64,000 bases of DNA. Source: Piezodorus guildinii. Its lineage: Eukaryota > Arthropoda > Insecta > Hemiptera > Pentatomidae. Shown here in pieces: positions 44,756 through 57,488 of this stretch. Every line of letters begins with the position of its first letter. Position 1 is the stretch's first letter. The notes below the pieces were generated by a model. It was not told the origin of the DNA and ran no database searches. It saw only the letters and a list, made by a program, of their open reading frames with translations. The position numbers and the translations under genes were made by a program. The stretch covers positions 142,069,143-142,133,142 of the forward strand of contig CM041292.1 in NCBI GenBank assembly GCA_023052935.1. The letters are read 5' to 3'.

Positions 44756-44948
44756 TAATACCTTCTGGCTTTATTATTTTACACAATATACAAAATACGA
44801 TTTTGTACATATATCACAGGATATTTGACTTTCTATTACCCTAAGGTATTCTAAGGAACATTTCTAGGTGCGCTGCATGCACTCTTAACATTTCAAGGGC
44901 TTTTATGTTTATACAATTACAAAATGGAATGTCTTATCTTCCGAACAA
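44756..44948 (-). repeat. Repeat family C copy
   Basis: The minus strand matches the repeats at 57.4 and 59.4 kb: AGTGCATGCAGCGCACC, CTTAGAATACCTTAGGG, TTTTGTATATTGTGTAAAAT. Confidence 0.7.
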
Positions 44949-44989
44949 AAAATAATAATATATATATATATATATATATACATTTATTG

Positions 44990-45255
44990 ACATTTTTGTA
45001 GGTAGAAATAATCGGGAGTCAGTTTTTTTTAAATATTTTAATTTAGCCGATGTTTCGGTTCAAACTTGTGACCCATCATCAGGGCATTTATTACTGAGCC
45101 ATGTCAAGCATAAACTGAGTTTAGGCACAAACTGAGAGCAGGTTTATGCTTGACATGGCTCAGTAATGCCCTGATTATGGCTCACAAGTTTGAGTCGAAA
45201 CGTCGGCAAATTTAAATATTAAAACAGACTGACTCCCGTTATTTTAACCTATGAT
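44990..45255. mobile_element. Foldback element with hammerhead-like arms
   Basis: Arms of about 110 bp (45005-45115 and 45140-45245) with several mismatches. Each carries the motif: plus strand CCCTGATTATGGCTCAC, AAGTTTGAGTC, GAAACGTCGGC (45168-45208); minus strand CCCTGATGATGGGTCAC and GAAACATCGGC. It lies inside repeat A copy 44479-45795. Confidence 0.65.
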
Positions 45256-45799
45256 AATTTCCTACAGTCGACTATACACCCTCAAAACAAATATTTTTGG
45301 TGCTTTATCCTTAAATTTGTTAAGGTCGTATATTTACTAGTTTATATCGATGCTGACAAGATGATATGGTTATTTTTTGTTCCAATGCAAAAAATTAAAG
45401 GTTAAAGTACGGAAGAGGAATTTAAAATATCAGCATTTAAATCATGTCACAATATTTCATTATTACACCATTATAGTGATATTTATATAAATCGTTAGAG
45501 CCGTTATTAAAAAAGGCTGCAAAATGCATGGTATAAAGTGGCTCTTCTGGTTTGCAGATTTTGTTGAAAAAGTTGCTCCAACATTGCTAAGACAGATACG
45601 CACTAAAACTTGAAAATTTCATTTTTATGAAACTTTTGGTTTTCGAACTGGACTGAAATACACAGACATACTTTTTGAGAGACTTTGCTTTTGTAATCTT
45701 GGGACTCTAAAACGTGTATTTCGAGGGAAAATTTTCACGATCGCAATACTTACCATGTATTTCATATCTTAAGTGAAGTGAAAATAGTCTAAAATACGG

Positions 45800-47355
45800 T
45801 TAGTATGTAGAGAAGAGCTTCTGCTCACCCCCGGGACTTGGTACCGTCCTTGGGCCTTATCGCTACCCTCTGCTCTGTTTCCTTTCAGCTGCTCAAACAA
45901 CCTTCCACTTATCGCTACTGCTATGCATAATATCTGCTTCTTTGTAGTTTTTTAAAATATATTTTTCGCATTCTGTTTAGTTGCATGTATTTGGACATAG
46001 CATTATCTAGTTAATCTTGCTTACTCAATTATTTCAAAGAATCAACCAGTTGACGGATATTGCTGCCTTAAGGAGTTTTAAAATTAGTATGAATTTTATA
46101 TACATTTTTAATTTTTTTAAATAAATTATATACTTCAAAGATACACCGCTCTTTTTATGTGTTTCAATACCGTATTTTGTTTACAAAAAAAACAAGTCGG
46201 ATTGAGGCATGTCTTTTGAACAGATCCCACCGATTGAATTACAACGAATTACCCTTATAAACACGATTCAGTGGAAAAAAACTTCATGATTTACTTGAAC
46301 TATATAATATCTTGTGTTAGTTATAAAGGTGCTATAAATAAACATGGGCGACTTCAGTTGTAACTTAACGAAAACATTAATGCTAATATAAACAATTCGA
46401 AGTTTTTATTTATTTACAATGTTTTTTTTTTTAATTTAAGTGCCAAACCGAAACGTCCGTCGGATAGTTCTTTTATTATTACAATCAAGAACTTGCGTTA
46501 AGAAACTTTTATAACCAAGCATATAGCCTATGTTTCTCATTTGGACCACTAGTTACTAAAAAAATTATAAATCCTTCTTATTTCGAGAACTTTTTTATCT
46601 GAATCAATTTTTTTTTTCGCAATATCATTAATAGTTGTTATATTTTAGTCCGGTAAACTTATGTTACAATATAATAAATCATCCTTCTCTATTTTAATTC
46701 CATATATTTTTAATTTATTTTTTAGGAATCGCATATTTATTGGCACCATGACTTTTGATGTTTTAAATAACATATTACCCTCATTCAAAGACCGAGTCTA
46801 AAGCTAAATTTTACTTCATTTGGTTCAAATACTAATAATGGTTTACATAATTAACCTTACTTGTAAAATATTTATATTTATACAAAACTTTTAATAATTA
46901 TTTATTCATGACAATTCTTAACATTAGTGGCGAGATATCTTTTATTAATAAATGTTTACCCGGTTACCTATTAATAGCAATGGGCTTTGTCCAAAATTAT
47001 CATCATTTTGTGGTGTCATGACTAAAAAGAACAAAGCAACGTTTGACATAAAATGTCGAGTATTCTACTTTTTAAACTCGTTGTTATTTAGAATCAGATC
47101 TTGTATTGGAGCCTTATCAGGGAGATAACGGTTTATGGCTCTACTGTTTGTAATTACACCATCTCTATTAGAGAAATATCTCAATACAAAATTGGTCAAG
47201 GCTAGTTCTACCACTTGAGAACAAGTGGATTCCAGTAAATATTAAGTTTACTTATAGTAAATTGTTTTTTTAATGACCCACTTAGACGTAATTTTGATAC
47301 GCTTCAGATTAAACTTATCATCAAAGTTATTAACGAGGATACAGTTATAATACTT
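45800..47355. other. AT-rich stretch, nothing recognised
   Basis: No supportable feature. Confidence 0.4.
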
Positions 47356-47357
47356 TA

Positions 47358-47580
47358 TTATTTATTTAACGTCACTTATGCTACTATGGCTATCGACGAT
47401 GCTACGTGGGGTCTAAATTTTGCCTATCCATGTTATTAGGATAGGGATCTTTAACGATACCTGACATCGCATAGGCTCGGGACACCTTTTAACGTCCTCC
47501 GAAGGACGCGTAACTAAGGATTTTTTACTCCATTAAAAATCTAGGACCACCTACGGATTTGAACCCGTGACCTTTGGCAT
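47358..47580 (-). repeat. SINE3 copy
   Basis: B-box region GGTCACGGGTTCAAATCC, body GATGTCAGGTATCGTTAAAG, 3' end GACGTTAAATAAATAA. Confidence 0.8.
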
Positions 47581-47589
47581 GTTATAATA

Positions 47590-48395
47590 CTTTATAGCCA
47601 AGTTTTCGTAATAAGTAAATACTAATAATTATAAATCAGCATTGACTTTTGTACATTTTTACTTACGGTTGGTTATTTGCAAAAATAAACCGTTGTAATC
47701 GATCAAGAATAAATAATTACGTCTTCTCCCCTCACTGATGATTCTAGGAACGTGACTTTGACATTAGCAGATTTAGTTTAAAATATAATCTTAATAAGTG
47801 AAGAATTAAAGCACCGTCACAGAAAGGAATTGTTGATAAACGAATAAATAAGAAATCCTTTCCTGCCCCTTCAACCCTCTCATAGCGCCTGTTTATACTG
47901 CAAGAGGGCAGCAAGCTAGAAGTGGTCTGAAAGGCAGAGGCTATCGATTCTCACGTGATGTTATAATCATTACCGATTGATAGATTCTTTTATATTAAGA
48001 GTGATGCGTAACGATTCAATCAATAATGCCATTTAATAAACATCAAAAATAGTTATTATAAATAGAAACACACAACTTTTCCTAAATGATTCGTTATTTT
48101 ATTGCGTTAGTTCAAATAGAACATGTAGTATAAAATATTTAAGCAAAGGTGAAAATTGCACCTTTGTAGTTAACACAAGATATAAACGCTAGATTTTTGA
48201 TAAAGGCAAAGTTTTGGATTCGAAATTAATCTGAATTTGAGGAAGGAATTCACTGCAAGAAAATTCATACAGTTTTTGAAGTGTATGTTTCTATTAGATA
48301 TGTATAAAATTAGATAAGATAAGCCCTCATATTTACAATTTTGTTGATGTAGTAAGTTTATTATGTTTAATTTATGTTAAACCCTTTTAATAGTT
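47590..48395. other. Unassigned stretch
   Basis: A short GC-richer patch at 47850-47960 has no clear frame or repeat match. Confidence 0.35.
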
Positions 48396-48399
48396 GATA

Positions 48400-49285
48400 T
48401 AAAAATCTGGTGCGCACAACATACGACTTTCGCTTACCTCCGTTGTTAAAATCAACTTAAGAATTTTAAATACATTTTAAGAGATAAAAATAAATTGTTT
48501 AAGAATTAATTATATGAATTTCAATAGAAACATGTGTTTTATTAAATAATCAATTAAATTTTTATCAACAACAATCTGTTAGTTTCATCGGCTTTTTATC
48601 ACTCTCCATTATCTTTTACAATTCCGTGAATTAGATAATATTTTTTCTAAAATAATTAGCTTCCAACGGTATATTATACATCTATACTACTATTCTTGTG
48701 TTCAAAACCCAAAAAATTACATTTTGCACTTTTCTCCTATAGTTGTTTATCAAATTCAACTTGCATATTTAGCTGTTATTTATCAATGCTGGCGAGATGA
48801 TGTGCCTAGTTAAAATATTAAAAATGCAAAATTAAAGATTTAATTTTAAAGGAAGAAAATTAAAATATCGGCATTTAAGCCCTTACAAACTATTTCAATC
48901 AGAATGAAACCTACATGATGTTAAATTCCATTAAATTTTACATCGACATAGCGAGTTTATTCAAAATCGTTTAGAGCCGTTTTTGAGAAAATCGTAAAAA
49001 GGTGCAAAATATAAGTATAAAGTGGCTCTTCTGTAAGCTGATTTTGATGAAAACGATTTTGCAACATCTCCCGTATAGTTGTCTTAAAATATGAAATTTC
49101 AGTTTCATAGGTCTTTCCGTTTACGAGTTACCACACACAGAGACCTTTTTGCGGGACTTGGTCATTTGGAATGAGGAGCCCTAAAACGTGAATTTCATTT
49201 GAAAACTTGAATTCGAAAATTTCACGATCGCAATACTTTCCCTTACTATATATTTCATAGATAGGTAAGTGAAAGTAAAAAACGA
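48400..49285 (-). repeat. Repeat A, full-length copy (about 0.89 kb)
   Basis: Uninterrupted from AAAATCTGGTGCGCACAAC to GGTAAGTGAAAGTAAAAAAC. A good reference copy for the family. The 68-aa minus-strand frame at 49128-49334 is a by-product of the repeat. Confidence 0.8.
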
Positions 49286-49389
49286 AACTATTTTTAATTA
49301 AATAATGTTTAAATTTTTTAAAATAAAATGACAAAAAACTTGTTTAAATAATATTTCATGTTTAAATAAAAGTGAGTTAAAACTGATGT

Positions 49390-49790
49390 GGTAGGCCTCT
49401 TCTGAAGGAGGATCAGTGTTGATCGATGACCAGCTGTACTTTCTGGGTTATGAGTTCGCTGCTTGTTTCTCAATTTCCCTGCATTTTGATTCCAAATATT
49501 TTCGGTATTCTGTTTCTGTGTACCAAGTGGTTATTTTTTTCGTCTGACCATCTCTTGATTGCCCTCCTTGCTTGCGTTTACTTTCCGAGAGGTGTCCAAT
49601 CGGTAACTGTCTTGCCCCAGCTGGGGTCCTTTATTCGTATTAAATGCCCAGCTAATTCCTATTTTAACTTTTTCATACAACCCTCAGCATCCCACACTGA
49701 AGTGCCCTTTCTCAGAGTATTATCTTTTACACTATGCTTTAAATTAACTTTTGTCATGCTCCTCTTCTAGTTATAATTTATTCTAGCTAT
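49390..49790 (-). pseudogene. LINE C-terminal fragment, second RTE-like family
   Basis: The minus strand reads ELAGHLIRIKDPSWGKTVTD, WTPLGK, then EMVRRKK in a shifted frame. This corresponds to the LKWxWAGHxxRxxDxRWxxxVTxWxP segment near the C-terminus of many RTE-like elements. The 114-aa plus-strand frame here is its shadow. Confidence 0.65.
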
Positions 49791-50094
49791 TGTTAAACTG
49801 TGGATGGGAATTCGACCTCGAATCATGAATTTCTTAAAAAAACCAGGATATATAGACAGAAAGATATATAAATAAGACGGTGAAATTGTTCAAGGGAACG
49901 AGAGCCCCTTAGAATTAGGCAGCGTCTATTTTTTTTAATTCCAAGAAAACATAATAATGTAGCTTACTAAAGCATGGGATCGGATAAGATTACAATTTTT
50001 TGTATCTACTGCAGTACTTCCTTTATCTTTTAGTATAGAAAATAATAATCGGCTTGACAGGAAAGGAGTGAAGCATTAAAAAACCGCTATCATA

Positions 50095-50665
50095 GAATAT
50101 TTATTTTCCAAATTCCACCAGAACCTCATTCATCATCCTAATCTTCTAGCACAATCCCTATCCAGCTCCACTCATCCATACAACCCTCCTAGAAGGTTGA
50201 AACGGCAGTGGCCCCGAGACATATTGTAAACATCTGTTCTGGAGTTCTGACACTGGTCAGATTCTCCTCTCATGTGCGGTGTGATTGTGGCTGTGGCGCC
50301 CTTACTTAGCTTCCGCTGGTTCTCACCAGTGATGCGGCTGAGAGGGAGGCGCTGGGATCCTTTGGGCTCTGCTTGTCCTTCCACAAGTGGGGGGACAAGC
50401 CCCGTCCGGGGTTCTCGAGCTGATTGTAAATATTGTACATAGGTATGAATGTGAAATGTTTTGTCTATTTATTTGTTAACTTCATTTATTTGTATTTATT
50501 TTGTCTATAAATTTTGTTATTGTATACGTTTATTTATTTTGATTTTATTTTATGTAATTTGACTTTCCTTTTGTTTATATTGTAAATATTGTATGAATGA
50601 GATCCTGTAGCACTATTATTATTGTCTATTATGACAAATTATAATAAATACGAAAAAAAAAAAAA
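50095..50665 (+). mobile_element. Jockey-type LINE tail, second subfamily
   Basis: The short coding end (KFHQNLIHHPNLLAQSL, RRLKRQWPRDIL) resembles the RRLKGRWPRD end of the other Jockey copies. A distinctive GC-rich 3' UTR with hairpins (GGGGACAAGCCCCGTCCGG) ends in a poly-A run at 50653-50665. Confidence 0.7.
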
Positions 50666-50689
50666 TATAAGTTATTTTATTAATAGGCC

Positions 50690-51507
50690 TTTGACCTAGT
50701 CAGGCACCCGAATTGTTTTACAAGCTCAGTTTATTTCTTCCTCCTGCCTATTTTCTTATTATCCAGTCCTACCTTGCTGATAGATCTTTAAAAATTAATC
50801 ACAATAGTTTCTATTCCTTTCTTTTTTTTTTCATTCTACTAGTGTTCCTCAAGGCAACATCCTAGGGCCCGTTCTTTATACAGTCTATACAGCTGATATC
50901 CCAACCCATCCTAACAATTAGGAATGGATTCTACCTATGCGGATGACACATGTGTGATATCAGTTGATAATGATCCAGCTGCTGCCTTCGACACTCTTCA
51001 ATCCCACATCCGAGACCTTGAAGTACGGTGGCAGAATTGGTGGATTATAATTAATTCTAACAAATCCCACCAATTACCCTTCGTCTTAAACCAATGTCTT
51101 CCTGCCCTACAGTATCCTTTAATGACACTCCACTAGCCCCTGTTGAATAGATTCGATCGATACCTATAAGTCCACCTTGACAAACATCTAACTTGGGACC
51201 TCCACACAAGACTTAAACGACAATAAACTGCCCGTCGTTTTCGACTTCTTCAACAATTACTTAGACCTTAATGCTCCATATGTTCCTGAAATAGTCCGAA
51301 CCAGGTATCAATCATTCCATGAAAAACTCCATTTCCACTCTAATCCACGAGTTTCTATCCTATCATCCTCTTCGATCCCTGATAATCCTCAGAGTCGTCT
51401 GAAAGGAAGATGGCCCCGAGACTTTCTAGTTTAGAATATTTTTAGAGTGCTGCCGATGGGTACTTTACTTGATGTATATAATACAGTTGTAAATATCAAT
51501 AAATATG

Positions 51508-51528
<21 letters not shown>
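50690..51528 (+). mobile_element. Jockey-type LINE with internal deletion
   Basis: RT motifs SVPQGNILGPVLYTVYT and STYADDTCVISVDND (catalytic YADD kept), then a Jockey-like stretch RFRLLQQLL joined directly to DLNAPYVPEIVRTRYQSF. About 200 bp present in J1 at 28 kb are missing. Ends RRLKGRWPRDFLV-like region, 3' UTR and poly-A (51511-51528) followed by an AT run. Multiple frameshifts. Confidence 0.8.

Positions 51529-51567
<39 letters not shown>
51529..51567. repeat. (AT)n microsatellite
   Basis: AT dinucleotides directly after a LINE poly-A tail. Confidence 0.85.
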
Positions 51568-51571
<4 letters not shown>

Positions 51572-51599
51572 GTTTAATATTCAACGTTTCATATTCAAT

Positions 51600-53165
51600 A
51601 ATCAACATTGAAAAAGTAATGAACATCCGTCAGCATAGTTAATGATCACTTGTGGAGCCCAAACGTGATATAATAGCAACGAGCGCCTGAGAGTACCTTG
51701 TACCTCAGTCGCCACTAACAAGACTCCCAGGAAGAGCATTGTAGTCGGCCTTTAGACTGTGCGCTTAAGTGTTCCCGTTAGCGTGAGCTTTTATCCCCTT
51801 CCAGAAAGCCGATATTGTAGCAGTTAGTGGCTTGATTAGTTTGAAGGTTGAATGCATTGTCGCTCACCCTCCAGGGAGCCATAGGCCACGCGAGGTCTCT
51901 CAACTGCTTTTTGAACCCTCATTATAGTTTTCACTATTATTGTTTTAGTCCTTTTTGTTTTCGTCCCCTTACAGCGAAACAAAACACAAGGAAGTGTACA
52001 CTTTGTCATGCTATGCTCTCCAGCTGCGTATGTTAACTAATCGCCTTTTAACAAGGTTCTAAGATTATACGTTGTAATATGCATGGTTATTTTATTTTAT
52101 TTCATTTTTTGGATGCTTTTTGTAACCTCGTAACAAACTTTAAAATAATCTGTTATTTACCCGTTGTCTAGAAACTGATAATGAATCTTTTATTTGATTT
52201 AATACTAATAATTATCGAATCCTGATAATGCGTAACACGTATTTACCTGTAATTATAGAAAGATAATGAACAATTTTAACCTTTAATTTTTTTTAGTTTA
52301 TTTCTACTTCGCCTTTGTAGGCCATACGGGGGTCCGAGTTAAAAGTTGAAAGCCCTTCAGCACTGAGTTGCAAACTCGAAATTATTTTATTGTTTTCAAA
52401 TTGTTTTACCAGGATGCTGGGAAAAGCGCGGATTGTTCAACGCGAATTGACCCGATCAGCCATCCCTAAACCTTAACTAGCTCGTGTACTCCTTGAGATT
52501 CATATCGGCAGTATTAGAGTACCCTTACAGACCTTGGACCTCAAAACCCGCTCCCCTGTTACCTCTACTTCTCATCCTGTTCATTTCTTTGGTTCCAAAA
52601 GCTTCTTTTATTTTTTGCCTTCCTCTCACATTTGCTTGGCCACTCTCGGTTGATATCCTCAACCGACATCAACCTTTGTCTCATATGTTACTCCGATCAT
52701 TCTCCATTCACCTATTCTATTGGCATGGCCACACCTTCACTGCTGGTTCTCCTCAATGACAGCTTGTAGAAGATTATTCCTTATTGTGGCGTTTCTAATT
52801 CATTATTTTTCTTACCGAAGAAATCTCATCTCGGCACAGTGTTATAAACTTTCGTTCTATGTTGCGACGGTCCAAGATTCACCAGAGTACGTTGATATAT
52901 TAATGTCAGTATTATACATTTTTTTAATTTTTTATATTGCTATCTTTTTCACATTGGTAACCTCTCTTCTATTTATGAACCTTCCAGTTGACTATGTTCT
53001 TCCTCGGATCCCGCTGCTCCTAATATTTAAATATATTGTGCGAATCCACTATTGCCTGTCTGTAATTCATATATTTTGCATATTGTAATAATGGGCATAC
53101 AGCCAATTCTAATCTTATTCAGTTTTCATAATCACTTTGAAAAAATTGAAATCAAATTCTCAACG

Positions 53166-53213
<48 letters not shown>

Positions 53214-53470
53214 AAACGTAAAGGTAATAATCATAAATTAAAAAAATATATATACATTAATTTAAATTTTGTTTATATTACAACACTAACTAAAATTCAA
53301 TAAATGTGCTGAATTACGTAACGATGTTAAAGGAAGAAACCATTCATCGGTGGTACTACAGTCACTATTGTACGTTAGTTATTTTCTTTTCAGACGGGCA
53401 ATTTTGGGTTCAAACACCTTGAAGGAATGTGAGGAGTGTTTTTAACTAGTTGGTAAAATATGTTTTATTT
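51600..53470. other. Unassigned, partly GC-richer; possible decayed LINE
   Basis: 51650-51900 is CpG-containing. 51975-52035 is an exon-like segment after CGTCCCCTTACAG, open in all three frames. 52484-53088 has pseudo-coding frames without a family match. An AT microsatellite lies at 53168-53212. Confidence 0.3.
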
Positions 53471-53849
53471 TTATCCCAATCGCAGAAAATATTTCCTAGG
53501 ATCATACCTTTACTAAACCACTCACTCCCATTATCCTCCCTACATCAATAGTCTCCTTCCATTTAAATCCTCAGTCCAGTCTCTTGAAACAAGATCACGC
53601 CATTCTGACCTTTACGTTCCTACCCAAAAATCTTTATTATCCGCAGTATTACACTCTAGAATTCTATACCACCCATATCCACCATGCTGCTTCTCTATCC
53701 TCATTCAAATCCCAAAGTTTCCGATAGATACCTCCTGTCATCCCGAACTGATGCTTAACAATTATGAAATTTCAATCCTAGGAATTAAATTTTGAATGAT
53801 GAATGAAAATGAAAGTTTGTCAATTCATTTATTCTTCATTTTGTTTAAC

Positions 53850-54962
53850 ACAATCGTTCCGGAAGAATAGTCTACTTACCTATATATGAAATATATTGTA
53901 AGTGAAAGTATTGCGATCATGAAAATTTCCGAATTCCTGCTTTCAACGGAAATACACATTTAGTGTCCCCTGAGTCCAAATAACTAAGTCCCCTCCCATA
54001 AAAAGGTCTGTGGTAAGTCCAACACGAAAACGATAAGTCGTATGAAACTGAAATTTTATATTTAAAGCAACTATACACCTGAGATATTTTCAGCTACGTT
54101 TTCATCAAAATCAGCTAACCAGAGGAGCCAATTTATAACTTGCATTTTGCACATTTTAAGATTTTCTCAAAAACGGCTTTAACAATTTTGATTAAACTCG
54201 TTATATCGATGTAAAATTTAATGGACTATTATATTATGTAGTTTTATTCTGATAGGGATTAACAATTTATTTTTGCGATGACTGGATTAAATAAATTGTT
54301 TTAAACAATGAAACTTTAATGATTACAGAAGCTTGAGAATGGCCAAGAGGCTGAAACGTTGCGATGACTGGATTAAATAAATTGTTTTAAAAAAAAATAT
54401 ATCCAAGAATTTCTTTTGTAAAACGGCGTATATTTATCGAACAATATTCAAACAAAAGAACAATTACGACAATGATGAGAAAAAAAAAATGGTGATATAA
54501 ATTTTCTATCTCTAAAGTACCTTTAATTTAAAAATTCCGAAAAAATACCCCAATCATCTTCTTAGGATTAGTAAAAAGTGGCCAAATAAGAAAGTTGGAC
54601 GAATTTGATATACAACTAAAGGAGAAGAGAGCAAACATATTTATTTAAATTTAATTTTTGTTTGTTTGAACCTTTGAACAGCAATATAGATGTATAAAAT
54701 ACCTTAGGAAACTTAAAGATTTTAGAAGAAACTATTATCTTATTTACAAAGTTGTAACAGGTTATGTAAAGTGACAAATAGGGCATACAATTATTGCTGA
54801 TAATTATGCGTAACAATTTGATATTGCTATATTATTTAATCTAAATCATATGTTTCAACGGAACTGGATAACTTATTATTTTAATTAGCTTTTAAATTTC
54901 ATAAATTGATTTTGATAGCCAGGGTAAGTGAATGTCGTTAGTTGCCCACACCAGATTTTTTC
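53850..54962 (+). repeat. Repeat A copy inside a LINE, itself interrupted
   Basis: Begins GTCTACTTACCTATATATG and ends GGTAAGTGAATGTCG and CACACCAGATTTTTT. Interrupted at CTGATAGGGAT (54251-54261) by a small foldback-type element; repeat A resumes at AATGGTGATATAAATTTTC near 54490. Confidence 0.8.
54262..54490 (+). mobile_element. Small Penelope-like insertion
   Basis: Two direct copies of GCGATGACTGGATTAAATAA (54276 and 54363) surround a hammerhead-like hairpin: CTTGAGAATGGCC, AAGA, GGCT, GAAACGTTGCG (54331-54366). Insertion into repeat A is shown by comparison with the copy at 32.74 kb. Confidence 0.6.
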
Positions 54963-55139
54963 AGTTTTTGTTTAATATTTTTTCCTCATCTCATTTTTGT
55001 AAATAATAGCTAACTATGTTAATTTTTTCTGTTGCCCAGACATATTATATTATATTATTTTATATTTCAATTTACACACCTGTTATTCTTAAGGGACCGA
55101 GTCCCAGAATTTTCTTTTTATACTTTATTCTATTAAAAG

Positions 55140-56030
55140 AAGATAAATGTAGTTCGAGTGATATCAGTAATACATGTAATAATAACACCAAAGGCAATAT
55201 TCTTTGTTTCTGATGTTATTTAGGAGCAATAATTCTTTGATAGATTTGTTTTGGAGAGGACTCGGAATTATAATACAAATAGTACAAAAAGTATCTAAAA
55301 GTTTACAGAAAGACCGGTAAAACCCTAAATAGTCCCGTTAAATTTTGTTTTATTTTAATTGGAATTGGTTCCATTTTTTTTTTTTTTTTTTTTTTTTGTA
55401 TAATTAAACAGTATTTTTAACATTACTTCTCATCCTATTTTTAACTTGAAACATACCACCCCGAAACAGGTTTTTAATTAAGTTCGAGTCCTATAAAAAT
55501 TCCGACATGTGCTTGTTAATTAATTTTTCTCTGATCGGTATAATTTATGATCATAGGTAGGAAGCAACCAGTTTTTCGCAAGCATTTACTTCCTAACCAT
55601 ATTCGCTCACCTCAGAAGATTTATTATACCTAGGCGATCTAAAAAAATGGACTTTATGCAATGGATAAATATATTTCTAATAATTCCAAGGATGCATTAA
55701 TCTTCATTTTAAAGTACCATATATTATTTGGTAAAAAACGAGGAATGTGAAACACATAGTGATGGAATGTAAGAATAAATATTGTGAAAAAAAAGAAGAA
55801 AAGAAAATAGAATTCTAGTTTCTATTATAAATACGCATTTTCAGCTTCATTGATTCCAAATTACCACGTCTCCTAAATTAGCCCATGAATGAGAATATGA
55901 TAAGTTGATCTGTGAGGGTGTAAGTGATAAGTCTAGCTCCAGAATGAAATTCTGTAAGAAAATGAAATTAATATTAAAAACATATATATAATATATTATT
56001 TTAATTATTCACCGGCAGGTTTTAATAAAT
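55140..56030. other. AT-rich stretch, nothing recognised
   Basis: Includes a T run at 55375-55398; no supportable feature. Confidence 0.4.
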
Positions 56031-56036
56031 ATAGTG

Positions 56037-56529
56037 AAAAAAATCTAGTGCGAGCAAAACACGACTTTCACTTACCACCATTGTTGAAATTGATTAAAAA
56101 ATTTTCAAATGCAGTCAGAGATAAAAATGAATGAAATTAAGAAATAATTAATTAACTTAAATTTCTATAGAAACATGTGTTTTATTAAAAAATCTATTAT
56201 AACATTATCTAAAATAATCGTTAGTTAGTTTTATCTTTTCATCACTCTTTAATAACTTTTACATGCTTGTTTATAAGATAATATTTTTCTCTAAAATCTT
56301 TAGCTTTCCAACGGTATATTATACCTCTATATTATTGTTCTTATGTTCAAAAACTAAAAATTGCTTTAAAAAATATGTTTGCAGTTTTCTTCGTTTTAGT
56401 TAGAGATCGAATTCGTTCAACATATATATTTACATGTTTTTTTATCGTTGATGACGAGATTATATTGTTATTTTTTGAGTATTTACAAAAGTAATGGTAT
56501 TGAGGAGGAAGAAAATGGAAATATCGGCA
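56037..56529 (-). repeat. Repeat A copy, truncated at a SINE3
   Basis: From AATCTAGTGCGAGCAAAAC through TTTCCAACGGTATATTATAC to ATATCGGCATT, where SINE3 begins. Confidence 0.75.
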
Positions 56530-56530
56530 T

Positions 56531-56825
56531 TCATTGTAGTGGCTAGCTAGCATAACAGCCTTATATACCTAAGGTCGCGGGTATGGACACGGCTATTGGT
56601 CTTAGGATTTTTAAAGGGAGTAAAAACTCCATAGTTATCTGCACCCTCGGAGGGACGTTAAATGTTTGTCCCGAATCTGTGCTATGTCAGGTTGGCTTTA
56701 AAGATCTCCCCCTCCTCCCCCCCCCCATCCTAATTAAACCTGGATAGGCAAAATATAGGACACTGGAGCATCGCCTGACTAGCGTCAATAGCATAGAAGC
56801 AACATTATATGGATAAACAAACCAA
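56531..56825 (+). repeat. SINE3 copy
   Basis: GTAGTGGCTAGCTAGCATAA (A-box region), body CTATGTCAGGTTGGC and CATCCTAATTAAACCTGG. The B box is degraded and a C run has expanded at 56720. Confidence 0.7.
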
Positions 56826-56853
56826 GATCGTATTGTCTCTTTGGACTATTAAA

Positions 56854-57146
56854 GCTATTTTCGTATTTATTTATTTTTAATGTCTAATTCGATTTCTATA
56901 CAATCATTGACGGTGGTCTGGACTAAGTTCGTGACTTAGCGGGGAACAGGACCACACATTCCATACTTGAAGGCCTTAGTTGGCTCGTCATCCAAGATGT
57001 ATAAGTGAAGCCTTAAGGAGGATGACAAATGAGAAGCCCTCCAGCTCGCGCAGTCGCCAAACGAGCTCTGATTGATGTCTCTGGCATGGCAGCTGCGTTC
57101 GAGCGCGTCCGGGCCTATATCGATTGGAAAATCGATTACCGTTTCT
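56854..57146 (-). pseudogene. ORF end with LINE-like tail, family unknown
   Basis: Minus-strand frame of about 70 codons reading IDFPIDIGPDALERSCHARD, SSFGDCASWRASHLSSSL and FKYGMCGPVPR stop. GC-rich codons contrast with the AT-rich surroundings. Downstream are a hairpin (CTAAGT...ACTTAG) and AAAAATAAATAAATACG, as at the 3' end of I-like LINEs. Probably the last part of a retrotransposon ORF. An overlapping 39-codon plus-strand frame (MRSPPARAVAKRALIDVSG) is less likely. Confidence 0.4.
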
Positions 57147-57488
57147 AGTTAGTATTTCTCCGGTTTTAAATCTCTTACTCAGGTGTTATGATGAGGATTT
57201 CAATTTATTATGCAGTGAGTCTGGAGCATTTTTTATATTACTGTTGTAAATCGTAATTGAAAAAAATAAAGCTGAAAATACTTTGAGTAGTTAAGTTATA
57301 AAATATGTAACTAATTTTATGCTTAATTTTTTTCTTGTAGTGGTGTTTATAAGTATCTAGTCCGATACTAAATCCCATTTCTGAAGACTGGTCCCTCTCC
57401 ATTTTTGTAATTGTATACATACAGGCATTAAAGCCACTTGAAATATTAAAAGTGCATGCAGCGAAGCTAGAAATATTCCTTAGAATAC

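Larger units (their letters stand above)
44479..45795 (-). repeat. Repeat A copy, interrupted
   Basis: Left part 44479-44755 (ATTCACTTACTTTAATATT), right part about 45300-45795 (AGAGCCGTTATTAAAAAAGG, TTTCACGATCGCAATAC). The interruption holds family C sequence, an AT run and an inverted repeat. Confidence 0.75.
53478..55135 (+). mobile_element. CR1/L2-like LINE, split by repeat A
   Basis: Coding end 53478-53790 (KYFLGSYLYYTTHSHYPPYI, SDLYVPTQKS) and 3' UTR 54966-55135 ending GGGACCGAGTCCCAGAAT plus a TTTATTCTATT-type tail, both matching the copy at 22.9-24.3 kb. Repeat A is inserted between, with TTTTGTTTAA on both sides (about 53837-53846 and 54967-54976) as the likely target duplication. 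Confidence 0.8.

Noticed and set aside
49426..49770. 114-aa hydrophobic plus-strand ORF
   Set aside because: Antisense of a LINE fragment whose motifs are clear on the minus strand.
53052..53303. ORF with repeated Ile-Tyr
   Set aside because: Translation of an (AT)n microsatellite.
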